Assembly (NCBI GenBank): GCA_902702965.1
Contig: CACRXP010000425.1
Span: forward strand, 373,100-437,099
Source of the DNA: Spirometra erinaceieuropaei
Taxonomy: Eukaryota; Platyhelminthes; Cestoda; Diphyllobothriidea; Diphyllobothriidae
Direction of reading: 5' to 3'
DNA: 64,000 nt
Every line of letters starts with the position of its first letter. The stretch's first letter is position 1. The notes below the pieces were generated by a model that saw nothing but the letters and a program-made list of their open reading frames with translations, ran no database searches and was not told where the DNA came from. The position numbers and the translations under genes were made by a program. Positions 34,916 to 46,794 of the stretch are shown here, one piece after another.

Positions 34916-36321
34916 CAGTCAGTGACCGGTCCCATGAAGTGCTAGCCGAAATTCTGGAATGCGTCTTCGATTACTAAGGTTGTTTTGTAGTATTGGTCAC
35001 CATGCGACATAATCCTTTGATATTTCGGACTCGCCAGCATTTCGGAATTTGAATGCACCCCTTTTTCACTTCCTTTAAAAACCGCACTCGATAAGAAAAT
35101 TACTACTTAAATAGTATGCGCTTTCGCATTCATTTTCGGTGGCCTTGCAAATTCAAATATATTTTATGGAAAACTTGCGCAAAATGTGTTTCATTCCAAT
35201 AATTTTATAGCAAATCAGGTTGTATTCATATTTACTACTCAAAGAAAGGGAATATTTAGGTTTATAAAAGTTTCCTAGTCCCTGAATAATCCTGAGCCAT
35301 ATCAGCCGTTACAGGAGTGTTTGATGATTTTGTCTACAAGGCTTATACTTTCGGTGTAAGGAAAATCATATATTCCCCTAGGCCTTTAGGGCAGCACCAT
35401 GTAAAGTTCACTGAATTGTGCAATGGATGCAGACTAAGTCGCATACTTCATGAGCATCATTAATAAACGGGCAGGTGCGATCCTGTATGAATGGACATTG
35501 CTCGACCTTAAAAAAATCTCATAAATAGAAAACCTTTTTAAAACCCAACTGTACCCTTTATTCGAGTATAAAGTGTGAAGACAACGTGATTCGCTACAAA
35601 ATGAGGAGAATAAAGCATGTTTTTGCACATTTTTTCTTTAAAGGATAGGTAGTGATTTGGTGAAGGATCCCAAACACACACGACCAGCCAAAGGTGCCTG
35701 TCTTACGCGAAAGTTGGTGATAGGAGCTTTACGAGCGGGACCTATGTTTGCATAGAGGAATGGCAAAATAAGTATAGATAATAGGTAGATTCGTTTTTCG
35801 GGCGGAAAGGCTTTAATGCATTGACATATAGCAACCAAAACTAGGCCGGATAATTAAAAAATAAACATCAAGTGTCTACAGCGATCGCTTCTCAACTCTC
35901 ATTGTAGATAATGCACCAGACCGTCCGCAACAGACGACCCCACCTTGTACGATGAAACACCAAACCGAAATAATTGTGTCGGACTAAAACCCACTTAAAT
36001 AAGTGCAGTAGGTATTCTTTGTATGCCAGAGATGCTTGGGGGGCTTCACCCGATCCTTACCAAAATATATTTGAATACACAAGGTCACCAAAAACGAATG
36101 CGAAAAACAAATACCATTCAAGTAGACATTTCATTTTCGAGTGCGGTTTTAAGGGAAGTGGGAAAGAGATGCATTCAAAAGCCAACATCCTGGCGAGTCC
36201 GAAATATCACAAGATCGTGTCGCATGATGGTCAATACTACAAATCAACCTAAATGATCCTTTTTAATCGAAAACGCATTTCAGAATTTTGGCCAAAATTT
36301 CATGATATCGGTCACTCACTG
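34916..36321. mobile_element. Foldback element FB6 (subfamily B) with nested insertion
   Basis: Left end CAGTCAGTGACC and right end GGTCACTCACTG are inverted; TA follows the right end. The left arm is ~34916-35290. The right arm is split: 35490-35640 continues at 36060-36321. The interruption is a copy of the ~410-bp short-TIR element. Arms match FB2 and FB7. Confidence 0.8.
35641..36059. mobile_element. ~410-bp short-TIR element, copy 2, nested in FB6
   Basis: Aligns with 8541-8954 over nearly its full length. It begins with GGTGAAGGATCC near 35656 and ends CTTCACCCGATCCTTACC near 36043-36060. It interrupts the FB6 right arm between GCACATTTTTTCTTTAAA and AAATATATTTGAAT, which are contiguous in the complement of the left arm. 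It is therefore the younger insertion. Confidence 0.75.
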
Positions 36322-37138
36322 TACTTCAGCCTGGAGTGTGGTTTGTGCAGCACTGGCTGATGCACGACTGCGCGTTCAGACCTCTGGTACAAAACTGTCT
36401 CACCCTATCCCCTAAGGGACCGCAACTCCGCACACACACGATGATGGCGACGCTGATGTAATGAGGGTTAATGTTGTTTCAGCAAAGTTCATCTGAAACG
36501 TCCGGCCAAAATGATAGGACGACATGATTTTATAGCGGAATGGCCGAATGTGACCGAGTAATTAAGCCCACAACTCACGCAAACGCCAAAATTAATTGAT
36601 GGGGACATTACAAATATCTTAGTGAGGCATTTTCGACTGTTGGTCAAGTAAGCCTAACAGACAGTCATGCGTACGAGAAGGGGGGGGGGGCGGGTCAGCA
36701 GCCAAATAAGGATCAAACGGTTTACTGGAGTGATACATAAAGGCAAATACGAGAGTACGCCTGACAGTCCTTGACCTTATTCATAGAGAATTTTTGGCTA
36801 AAAAAATACCAGAGTTGAAGATGGAAACTCGGTATTTGCATGTTGAATGTAGTTACTCAAAATCAAATAACAAACAAATGATAATTAGAAATACTAGTCC
36901 TCAATAAGCGTGCAGGTAGCGGGCGGAGTTTCCGTTCTCGGCGATCTTTCGGTATCCGGGGAGACTCATCAAAAGTTAGCCAAGATTCCTAGACCCGTCT
37001 AAATGCGCTGAGTGGCTGTCAAATAGCGACTTGTTCAGACATTCCGACAACAGTGTTGTTTAAGTATTGCCTACCTCTATGCGCCTCGTGGTGTCTTGAA
37101 ATGTCAGTTGTTTTTGTTGAAGACACAAAATTCAGTTC
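36322..37138. other. Nothing recognised
   Basis: Spacer with a G-run at 36680-36690. No conserved frame or family seen. Confidence 0.35.
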
Positions 37139-37296
37139 GGGGGAGGAGGAGGAGGAGGAGAAGGAGGAGGAGGAGGAGGAGGAGGAGGAGAAGGAGGAGG
37201 AGGAGAAGAAGAAGAAGAAGAAGAAGAAGAAGAAGAAGAAGAAGGAGGAGGAGGAGGAGGAGGCGGCGGCGGCGGCGGCGGCGGAGGAGGAGGTGA
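37139..37296. repeat. 158-bp GGA/GAA/GGC trinucleotide tract
   Basis: Almost pure purine on the plus strand: GAG/GGA units, then AAG units (37205-37242), GGA again and (GGC)n at 37262-37282. It creates long meaningless frames (poly-Glu, poly-Arg, poly-Leu, poly-Pro) on both strands. Confidence 0.95.
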
Positions 37297-38394
37297 AACA
37301 CTCATTCTTAGAAACTCACATCTTTTAAGGGTAGGGCAGTTCATATTTGCGCGAATTAATAGCTGTGAAGGTTTTCACGACTATTATTTGCTTTAAGTAT
37401 GCGCTAGGCCTTTCGAATGTACATTTGTACCAGAACACTCAAATGCTTGCGGTGCCTTAAAAGTGACATCTACAAGTTATACCGACTATAAACATTCAGT
37501 TTAAGAGCTCTTAATACCTCAGATGTCCACCTGTGAGAGCACACATTTCTCATTAAGGTACTATTACGAGGCACGTTTTTATTGTGCCTTCTAAACAAGA
37601 CAGGTGATTTTACACAGTCACAGAAAAATAATAAAAAATACATATCCCTTAAATAATCTGTTAATCGCGTCTGAAACAATATGAAAAAAGTCTATAACTA
37701 TTCCATGATACAGGCTACAACAACATAAATTTTCTAGAGCCATATGAACAGGGTACTAGTATCTCAGGAGGCTGTCCCAGTGCCTTCCCAGGCATAAGTT
37801 CTCCGGCTGTGTAAGTCTGGTATTTCCGTAGTTTGCAGCGCAACAAATTGCCACTTATTAAGCTCCAGAGCAAATCCGATTGGCTGTTTACAGTCAGACG
37901 CATTCTTACCAAAGGCCATTTTTAGCCGTATAGGAAAGGCTTGTTCTTCATACAAAAGGGAAATTACGACAGATTTTGCTCCCATACACAAGACATCTTC
38001 GTGTTCATCCTTATGCGAGTTAACACAAGAGCATCCAGAAACATAAGGTTTGGGAATATGCAAAAGTAGTAACTTCGTGGCGTATGGGGTATACCTTTAA
38101 GGTGATAATCACCTTAATTCAAATTTCTTGGGTTGTTTGCTCGTTGCAAGCTCAATGGAAGATATATAGTGGTCGCGTTTGGAACACCCGGGATTTCTTT
38201 CCGACAGGTCGATTTATGGGATGTTCTGCAGGTTTAAAGAATCAATTTTGTCATAGGTAAGGCACCACATGCCACTCTTTTGAGCATTTTAATTTCCCTT
38301 AGTATCTGTTTGATGCCGAAAGTCCAGAAACCGATGAACCGCTGGCAGAAATATCGCGACACCTTCCTGTTTTCATACATATATATGTTAGAGG
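37297..38394. other. Nothing recognised
   Basis: AT-rich spacer. The minus frames at 37715-38063 have no recognisable domain. Confidence 0.35.
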
Positions 38395-38670
38395 GAATTT
38401 CGGCAGAGATTAGAGAGACTGAAATGGCCTCTTCTGGCTTATTAGCCACCCTCTGCCAGCTCTGCCTAAACCGAGACTTTGTCGCATCTGACTCTGAATC
38501 CGTGCGGGAAGGGACGTTCACTAGTCGATATACAGGACATGCTCGTCCCGTTGGGCAATGGGAGACACGAATGTCAATAAAGACAAGGGAGACCAGGATG
38601 ACCGTTTCTTGCTACTGAACCGTCGTCAGCCAGTCATACCCAGCGCCATGTTTCAATAACCCGCGATAAC
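38395..38670 (-). repeat. SINE body fragments
   Basis: Two body copies in the same orientation: 38400-38470 (GAAATGGCCTCTTCTGGCTT) and 38575-38650 (AAAGACAAGGGAGACCAGGA). Between them is the GACATGCTCGTCCCGTTG module also seen at 5.2 and 5.5 kb. tRNA-like heads are missing. Confidence 0.6.
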
Positions 38671-38874
38671 CCGCTGAACGCCCCTTCCCAGTCACTCGAC
38701 AATAATCGACTAAATGGTGTTATTTTTTCACTGATGCAAACTTCATCAAGCTACCCTTGAGCAGCTGCTTATGGATCAGGCGCCCTTGTGAAACCTGACC
38801 CAGTCAATCCCATCTTCTTAAAACGATGTTGATAAATTCTAGTCAACATTCCGTGAGCCTTACCAACTACCTAA

Positions 38875-39165
38875 TACGGGCCAGGCGGTAAACGCGCTGG
38901 ACCACCGCAGGGACTAGGTCCGAGTACGGCAGGCGTTATCGGGATGTGATGGCAGGCCCAGTTGCTGGCCCACGCCGCGTCAGTTGGAATCTGTTTTGAC
39001 ACCGAGTCCGCGTGGGGGAGGAGGAGAGTGCGGTAGGTGCAGCGCAAGTGTACATTCATTGTAACCTAAATCACACTTAATTCACCATGCCTGCCCTCAC
39101 CGAGCTGGTGGAGCACACAGTCAACATCGTTGAAATCCACTGTCGAACTGTCAGATTAAACAGAG
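38875..39165 (+). repeat. Dispersed family-B repeat
   Basis: Has the blocks GGCGGTAAACGCGCTGGACC, GCAGGCGTTATCGGGATG and GAGAGTGCGGTAGGTGCAGC in the same order as at 32.1 kb. Confidence 0.6.
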
Positions 39166-39529
39166 CTTACAATGAGCTTAAAACCGTCTCGACGTCTTGC
39201 CGGAGCGTATCTAGGCGACATCTAAGTTGACCATCTTCCGCTTCCAGTGAATTTAGTGAAGTTACATTTGGATCAGCTGCACTGAGCAATGCAAAGGCCA
39301 TATTACTAATGAAACCTTACAGCCTGACTCAATTATGAGTCGGACTGAGTTATCCCGTCAGTTGGCAACCTTCTTCTAGCGAGTCATCATAGTTTGGTTG
39401 TTTATAATGAGAAGCTAAGCTCCTCTTACCACATACCAGTGGATTGCCCAGATTAGGCGAACTTGAAATGAGATTGTACGCAGCCTCGGGCTAGAACATG
39501 CCACATACGAGCTCAGATATCACGTGCCC
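39166..39529. other. Nothing recognised
   Basis: Spacer between two family-B copies. No conserved frame seen. Confidence 0.3.
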
Positions 39530-39950
39530 CCTTAACAAGCCATGCGTTTTATGGGCTAGGCCAACACAGGGGCTACGTAGGATTCTGGCAGGCGTAATCG
39601 GGAATGCGCACCGATTACCAACTGCCAACATTCGGGGGTGTGATGACGGGGCCAGTTGCTGGTTCATTTGGGATCCGTGTCGCCCTCCCACTTTTGTCGT
39701 GGTGCAAAATCCTGATAAGTGTTCGTTGTTTACCAGGGGATGTGGCGGTACGCCCAGGTGCGGGTTTTCGTCGTGTCAACCATCAGCGCCCTGTCTTGCC
39801 ACTGTATTGGTACCCAGTCCGGGTGAGAGAGGAGGAGAGAGTGCGGTAGACCCTGGGCAAGTCTACTCCTACTATTAACTAATTCACGCGCAAGTCACCG
39901 CCCCTGCTCTCACCCTGCTGTGGAACACACGGCGACGATGGTTGATCAGT
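39530..39950 (+). repeat. Dispersed family-B repeat
   Basis: Blocks GATTCTGGCAGGCGTAATCG, TGTGGCGGTACGCCCAGGTG, GAGAGTGCGGTAGACCCTGG and CACGCGCAAGTCACCGCCCC are in order. Close to the 32.1-kb copy and in the same orientation. Confidence 0.65.
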
Positions 39951-40599
39951 ATCTCGAAGTCGACCGGAAAAAGATGTTTGTCATTTGAAGTGACTGCTTC
40001 CGGTCATTATATATAATTGTTCATGACTTTATGCCCCTCCTTTAGTCCGCTTAATTCCCTAATCCTCCTCGTCCTCGTAGCTGAAAAACCCAACCGTGGA
40101 CCTTTTGTCTGGCCGTCTTGTAATGGTAAAACGAAGTTGCATGGACATATTTCTGCAGAGCTGCCAATCCAAAAACTGCACAAGGGAAATAAAGAAAATT
40201 TAATTATCACGGTAAAGTCGTGACCTCTCTACTGCCCGGTCAAATTAGGTTTTCCGTGAGGATTTTCCACCGACAAATGACGCCTCAGGCGCTTTCTCTA
40301 ACCGACCGCTCTGTTTTCACGCCATATGGTGAAGCTCATTTCTTGATTTTTGACGACTGTAACTAATGACGATGGCCGGTTAATCGAAGAGGGTCATAAA
40401 AAACTGGGCATTTATCAGTAAATCTACACCATCTCTTCATATAAAACTGAGCAAATCGAACACTCGGGCAAAATGTGCACTTATCCAGACCTTCCTACCT
40501 GAGTGATGGAATTGGTTAACCAACAATGGATGTACTATGCTAACTGGCACACTAACCTTCTCTCCCTTTGGAAATCATTTTGATTTTATTTTGACCCAT
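39951..40599. other. Nothing recognised
   Basis: No family or domain seen. The 67- and 68-codon frames at 40007-40223 are shadows of each other. Confidence 0.3.
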
Positions 40600-40715
40600 C
40601 TGTGGAAAACTCGTTGACTTCGGTAGGATTCGAATCTACGACAACAAGGGGAAGGCCTGAGTACAGTCAACGCTATCGCCACCTGAGCCACGAGACCCAA
40701 TCGGGAACAGTGAGT
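40600..40715 (-). repeat. tRNA-like SINE head of a different type
   Basis: The minus strand has a box A-like CGTGGCTCAGGTGGCGATAG (40673-40692) and a box B-like TAGATTCGAATCC (40625-40637). The arms do not form a cloverleaf acceptor stem, and the box A-box B spacing is too long for a standard tRNA. Confidence 0.45.
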
Positions 40716-41095
40716 GTGATCACATCTGGATCAGGTTACCCGCCCGACCTACTGCAACGTATGGAGCCCACCAAATCTGACACTGTAAGCTGGCTGCTCA
40801 TGCAGGATTTTCAAGAAACCTGCAACTGTTCACTTAGTGAGGGACAAATCAGTAGGTGAAGCTGTCGCTGTGAATTCAAAAGTAGGCAACTCGTCTTCTT
40901 GTGTTTGTGAGAAGTAGAAAGCAAGCTCGACTTACAATGTTTTATTTGGCGAAATCAACTTCAAGAACTATGCAAACTAATGCAAATAGGATAAAACAAA
41001 GTTTGACTCATTTAGGTTTGAAAATTTGACATCATTAGGGCATTTTTGCATGCAATCCTGCTTCTTCATTAGACAATTTCCTAGCTGCTCACGAA
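40716..41095. other. Nothing recognised
   Basis: Spacer between a SINE head and the 285-bp tandem repeat. Confidence 0.3.
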
Positions 41096-41103
41096 AGTTT
41101 CCC

Positions 41104-42675
41104 TCGCAAACACAGTTTCTTAAATAGCAGCCTTTCGTGAAGGAGACTTTGCTGCTAGAGCAGGTACTTATTTCCTATGGTATTTCGGATTCACTCCGAA
41201 ACCACTGTCGGACAAGACGATGAACAGAGCGCCTATGTACGCGGGGGGTTGAGTTTTACACCGTATAGTCTCTAAGCGACTAAACAATTGCCGAAATCAA
41301 CAACTCCAGCTCCCTCACAGATGATTGTGCTTGGTACGACGCCAACCGTATTGTCTGTAATCGAGTTCGGAATTACTTAAGACTCCTCTCGCAAACACAA
41401 TTTCTTCAATAGCAGCCTTTCATGAAGGAGACTTTGCTGCTAGAGCAGTACAGAGAGTGACCTATCTCATGAAATGTTGCCTGAAATTTCGAAATGCGTT
41501 TTCGATTAGGAAGGATTACTTGGTCGCGATTGTAATACTGCTTATCTTGCGGCATACTCTTATAGCATTTCAGACTCGGCAGGATGTCGGCTTTTAAATG
41601 CACTTTTTCAATCTCCTGTAGAAAGCGTACTCGGTAAACAATGACTACTTAAGTAGCATGCATTTTTCCCATTGATTTTCGGTGTTCTTGGAAATTCAAA
41701 TATATTTTATAGAAACCATAAACAAAAATATGCTTTCGTTTAGTCAATCAATAGAGAATCACGTCTTCTTTATATTTTATACTTAAGGAAGGAGTATAAT
41801 TAGGTTTTAAAAAAGTTTTCTAATTGCCGAATAATTTGGAGCCTGACCATTCGCTGCATTAGCGCTTAGTGATTTCACTCTACAAGGTGCATGCGTTCCG
41901 CGTAAAGAGAATCACATTTTTTTATATGTCATTAAAGAGATATCATACAGAGTCCATAAAAATTTGCAATGGATGCGGACTATGTTGCACGTTTCATGAG
42001 GAGCAGTGGTAAACGTCCTGGTACGATGCTGTGTGAATGGACATTTCGCGGTCTTAAAAAGTCTCATAATTAGAAACTTTTTTAAAACCTAATTGTACTC
42101 CTTCCTTAAATATAAAATATATAGAAGACGTGATTTTCTATTGATTGACTAAAAGAAAGCATATTTTTATTCATGGTTTCTATAAAATATATTTGAATTT
42201 CCAAGACCATCGAAAATCTATGGGAAAAATACATGCCACTTAAGTAGTCATTTTTTGTCGAGTACGCTTTCTACAAGAGATTGAAAGGAAGTGCATTTAA
42301 AAGCCAACACCCTGCCAAGTCTGAAATGTTATAAGAGTATGCCGAAAGATAAGCAGTATTACAACCGCGACCAAGTAATCCTTCCTAATCGAAAACGCAT
42401 TTCAGAATTTCAGCCAACATTTCATGAGATAGGTCACTTACTGTACTTATTTCCTATGGCATTGCGGATTCACCCCGAAACCACTGTCGGACAAGACGAT
42501 GAACAGAGCGCCTATGTACGCGGGGGGTTGAGTTTTACACCGCATAGTCTCTAAGCAACTAAACAATTGCCGAAATCAACAGTTCCAGCATCCCTCGCAG
42601 ATGACTGCGCTTGGTACGACGCCAACCGGATCGTCTGTAACTGACTTCATAATTACTGAAAATTCCTCTTTGTAC
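41104..42675. repeat. 285-bp tandem dimer, second unit split by FB7
   Basis: Unit 1 runs ~41104-41388. Unit 2 starts at 41389 (TCGCAAACAC in both, 285 bp apart), is interrupted at 41450, and resumes at 42444 with TACTTATTTCCTATGG until ~42670. The resumed part matches unit 1 from 41165 onward (for example GTACGCGGGGGGTTGAGTTT in both). Confidence 0.85.
41451..42443. mobile_element. Foldback element FB7 (subfamily B)
   Basis: Starts CAGAGAGTGACCTATCTCAT and ends ATGAGATAGGTCACTTACTG, with TA on each side (41449-41450, 42444-42445). Inverted arms of about 375-390 bp. No coding capacity. The uninterrupted neighbouring unit reads AGCAGGTACTTATTT at the same place, so the insertion site is known almost to the base. 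Confidence 0.9.
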
Positions 42676-42699
42676 TGGGAGTAGTAGTAGTAGCAGCCG

Positions 42700-43020
42700 C
42701 CCAAAAACCTGTTGTCCCAGGCCTCTGTCCACCGAGAGTTCGACTGCCGTTACTGACTATGTCCACCGCGTGCCCCACAGCAGAGTTGCTGCAAGGACGG
42801 TGACTTGCGCGTGAATTAGTGTATAGTTATGATCTTTTGGTGCGGTATCTACCCCACACTCCTGTCATGAAGGAGTTAAGAAAACCGGAGGCGGAATCAA
42901 GCGCAGGTAGCTGGTCCAGCAGGAGCCTGTGCGTAGGCGTGCCACCATGTATGACATTTGTTGCGAGTGCGCGGTCCAATAACGCCTGCCTTATCCTGAC
43001 CTGGCCTCCGTGTTGGTTCA
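42700..43020 (-). repeat. Dispersed family-B repeat
   Basis: GACTATGTCCACCGCGTGCC, GCGCGTGAATTAGTG and AATAACGCCTGCCTTATCC match family-B blocks in the orientation seen at 11.3 kb. The 212-codon minus frame 42827-43465 runs through this repeat, which argues against it being a host gene. Confidence 0.6.
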
Positions 43021-43900
43021 ACACAAGTCTCACCTGGTCGCATAACAACTGCTTACAGAAACACGTCCTTTCGCTTGTATAGGTAAATGTCGAGTTTGTT
43101 GACCAACTGTGTAAGAAAGGACCACGATAAAGGCAGTTTGCTGCTCTCGCTGTTTTCACCTGTCTTGAGGAGTTTGGTCTCATATAACCTAGAGCTTCGA
43201 TCGTGTCCTTTTGCGCAGGGATTCGGCCTAGCTCGTCAGCATGGCTGATGCGTGTTCCGACTTTATCCTCCTGAGTGATTCTCCCGTTTCTCTGAAGTAA
43301 CGGCTTCGCTCGCAACTGCAGCGATTCCGATAAACAATTCAGGATGCTCCCTTCCATTGGATTCGCTCTTTCGGTCTTGCCACTTGGCGCCGAATGTCCG
43401 AGTCGCGTAAGAAGGTGGCTGATGGCGTCCGCGCGGACACTCATTGCGCTTGGGAGCATCCGCAAAAAATTGAATTCGATTCTGTTTTGCGAGGGGATGT
43501 CGGTCGATTATGCTGAGCATGCTCGCTTTGTTCTGGAGCCGAAACCTTGGAAATTAGTTATCTGGTGGCACCTAGACGTGGTCACCCAATTTCCCCATGT
43601 CTTCGCAGGCAATACTCCATGATTATTAACGTCTCTTTGAGCAGACTGACGAAGGAGCTTACTGGCGACTAAAAACCACTGAAAATAGTCCTTTCGGCCT
43701 TTCTTCTCTCTCTCGCTCTCGGTACTCTTTATATATTGCTTTCTGTCGAAACAATTAACTTACAATTTTGGGACACATGCCAAACGTGGATTTCAATGGG
43801 CTCTAAGTCTGCTAGCGGCAATTTTGAGTCTATTTTAGAGAATAGTAGAGCATGTAGTTTGGGAACCGTGTGGACAGTCAATTAACACATTCTTCACTCA
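43021..43900. other. Unrecognised; possible coding remnant
   Basis: Minus frames at 43263-43520 and 43137-43465 are open over a GC-richer patch but show no domain I can name. They may be a retroelement remnant; that is a guess. Confidence 0.25.
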
Positions 43901-44190
43901 GAATGAGGTTAAGGTTAGGGTTAAGGTTAGGATTAGGGTTAAGATCGCCGTCCGTTTCTCATTCCTGGCTACCAACTGCAATCTAGACGAACGCTTGAAC
44001 ACATCATCAGACACAGCAACAGATAAGGGGCGGTGAGTACGTAAAGAACATACCAGCCACGCCAGATGAACAGAAAGATGAGGGTGACTGAACACGCTTC
44101 AGTAAGGAGTAGGAATGATGCCAAATCTCCCGTTTTGGTCAACTCCACAGGACACAGCAACGCCTCCAGTTTCGAAACTTCCACGATAAA
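43901..44190. repeat. Telomere-like tract joined to the hammerhead-type repeat
   Basis: TTAGGG-like units at 43905-43944, then GATCGCCGTCCGTTTCTCAT and CCTGGCTACCAACTGCAATC (complement of the 20.5-kb module), then CATCATCAGACACAGCAACA, which belongs to the repeat with the hammerhead-like motif at 31.2 kb. The hammerhead core is decayed here: CTGATGA is kept, GAAAC is lost. Confidence 0.6.
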
Positions 44191-44329
44191 TGACAGCCGT
44201 GTGAATTACGAAATGTCGCCGTGATAGCCACTCAGTCTTCCGCCTGTCGGCTGGAGCATATTGCTATCTCGTTTGAGGAGAACTTAGACGCTCAGTAGTT
44301 CCGCCGGACCACCAAAGGACACGTTTTTG
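44191..44329. other. Nothing recognised
   Basis: Short spacer. Confidence 0.3.
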
Positions 44330-44610
44330 AACTGCGCGTCCATAGTAAATATCGTATGTGAGGGTGCTGTGGTACGTCTAGGCGCACGCTCCCGCCACGC
44401 CGGCCGTATTCGCCCGATGCCCCTCCGATCTCCTTGACTCTGACTTGACATCGGACTCAGGTGGGTGAGGGACGAGGGAGTGTTTTGGATTAAACGCAAG
44501 TCTGCTATCACTACAAACTAATTCCTGCGCAATTCACGGTCCCTGAGGCCACCCTGCGTGAGATACACGATGGTCGTCGTCGGTACCGACGGTCGAACTG
44601 TCAAGAGGTG
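44330..44610 (+). repeat. Dispersed family-B repeat
   Basis: GTGAGGGTGCTGTGGTACGT, CAGGTGGGTGAGGGACGAGG and GTCGAACTGTCAAGAGG are degraded versions of the blocks at 39.7 kb, in the same order. Confidence 0.5.
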
Positions 44611-46639
44611 ACTATTCTCAATGTACACACGGACCAATCAGAGAGCCGCTGAACAGTCTTCTAAAATTAACACAATTGGAGCATGCGATGGTCGAAATCA
44701 ACTTTTAATTCGCACGTTATATCAAAGAATATAAAGGCAGTCAGGTAAAATTCATCTCCGACTTACGGTGACGGCTCCTGCGCCCTGCTGTGATGAGGAG
44801 TGAAACAGTAGTCGGTTTAGCGCACATATTAATTTTTCTGACGCCCATTACCTCGGTGAGAAGATAAATGGCCGTAGACCACTGCAACCTAGTTCCCCAT
44901 TTTCCCACGCCACCTTCCTCATTAGGGTTATAAGCCTGAAGGCCCGCCTCGCACTACCGAGGGCGCCGACTGTGTAACCGCGCTACCGCTCGACTGTGGG
45001 ATGTGAAAATCGATAGCACCTGTGTCATTCCCCCGTAGTCGACACCAGGGGCCACGAAAACCACGCGGGGGGGGGGACGAGAGCGAATCTGCCTTCTCAC
45101 GTTCATCGATTTTCGCCCCCGGCTGCGGGGTTCGAACCGTCTCTGGGACCGAGCTGTCTCTAGGGCGCGTCTTGCTTGTAAACCCTCTTTCATGTTTTGA
45201 TATTCCCCAGGGCAGGTTAGAGTGCAGCTATGGTAACCAAACGGTTCACCGGCAAACCCTGGTTTGTGGAGAATGTCGCCGAAATTTGAATAAGTTGTGT
45301 TGAGGGTCAGTGAGCAAAAGGGATTTGAAAATTTCAGAGGCAATCGGCTTCTACAGATCGAGAAAGACTGTCAACTAAGGTGATGGATGGATATATGTAG
45401 TCTCCTTCCCCCCGGACTATCTTCCTACAAAGTGCCTTTTTATTGCATTAAAACGAGCATGCAGCGCATATACGATTTATCTTTTTTAATATTCAAGAAC
45501 ACCCCGTTCACTCTCCTAAAAGGTCCCGATTTCCACCATACTCTTACTACAGGAGGCCTTATTCACGGCTCAGGGGAGTACACATATCTGTTTCCATCCT
45601 AAGTTGACATATGGGTGAGTCTCAAATGAGCTTCGGTACGACTGATCATCGATTCCTGGTTACGGATTGTGCGTAATATTCACTCGTGCATAGCCCAGCA
45701 CGAAAACCTCTGGCAGTTATACTTCAGACGTAGAACCCACTGTAACTCCTGTGCGTAAATGCGATGGGGAAACAGAAAGCACAACTTGACGTAGCAGAGC
45801 CGGACTCGCCGAGGGAACAGATAAGCCGAATCGGCTACAACGAAACCGAAAAATTATTCACATGATAACGCTGGAGATTTTTGCCGGTTTCGTAGTACAA
45901 GGATTTGATTCATGTCTTCCTTTTGCTGTGCAGATATTGTTGGGTCTGTTTGCCCTGATTTAATGCCTTTCTTCCTTAGGAGGACAAAGAATGAATTGCT
46001 TCTACGGGAGTCCGCTGCGCCATAAGAATAATCCTCTTTCGGCAGAGATCAGGTCTTGGCAGGTCCATTCTCAACAAGTTACTGTATCGACTTCTTCCAT
46101 TTATCGTGAAAATTCAACTTCTTGGCATGTTCCAAAAAGAGTTTGTTTTTATTTTGGAGTAATAGCTAAGAGCACGCCTGATGTCCGATCAAGTCTAGGG
46201 GTACCGCCGGACCAAACCTACTCCTCTGCCTTCGGGTGATTCCGCGGCTCCAAGATCTCCAGCTAGATCTGAACTGGTCCTTCAGGTATTAGCCCCGAGA
46301 GACACCGCAAAGTGCGGCATATTCAGGTGCCATAGTTACAGACCTGCCAGCTCCCTCGAGGCGTTCTCGTCGAAGGCTTTTCCTATACTACCAGCTGCCT
46401 CCCCAGTCTAAAAAGGAGAAGTGTCGGAATTCGTAACACATTCATTTAGAGGATGGAAGAATGTGCACAATCAGCTGAAAGTAATCGTTTAGGGTCTTGA
46501 AGAGAAAAGCGCACGCTTCCGGTGAGCATACTACTATATAACACACTTAAACAACCATGGAAGACAGAAAGTTCACAGGATACCAAAAAGGGAAGGACCT
46601 ATAAAAAAGATTTTTTCATTGCATCCGTCAGTTCAACCG
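44611..46639. other. No gene recognised; tRNA-like fragments
   Basis: On the minus strand 44965-45000 has CGAGCGGTAGCGCGGTTACA (box A-like) and 45127-45138 has GGTTCGAACCCC (box B-like), but in the wrong order for one tRNA. A G-run is at 45067-45076. Nothing else recognised. Confidence 0.35.
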
Positions 46640-46790
46640 TCGTGAACAAAGATGTCGATCGTGTGTCCCCCAACAATGAGCCGAGGACAGTGACTTGCCA
46701 GTGAATTATTTTTTAGTAATTACCGACTTGCACAGTATTTACCGCACTCTCTCCTCTCGCACTCACCTGGACCTGATAACAAAACTAAGT
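46640..46790 (-). repeat. Dispersed family-B fragment
   Basis: GATGTCGATCGTGTGTCCCC and ACAGTATTTACCGCACTCTC match family B in the 11.3-kb orientation. Confidence 0.5.
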
Positions 46791-46794
46791 CATT

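Noticed and set aside
37053..37344. Poly-Glu, poly-Arg, poly-Leu and poly-Pro frames
   Set aside because: They are translations of a trinucleotide microsatellite in all frames.
42827..43465. 212-codon minus-strand frame
   Set aside because: Its C-terminal third lies in a family-B repeat and no domain is visible.
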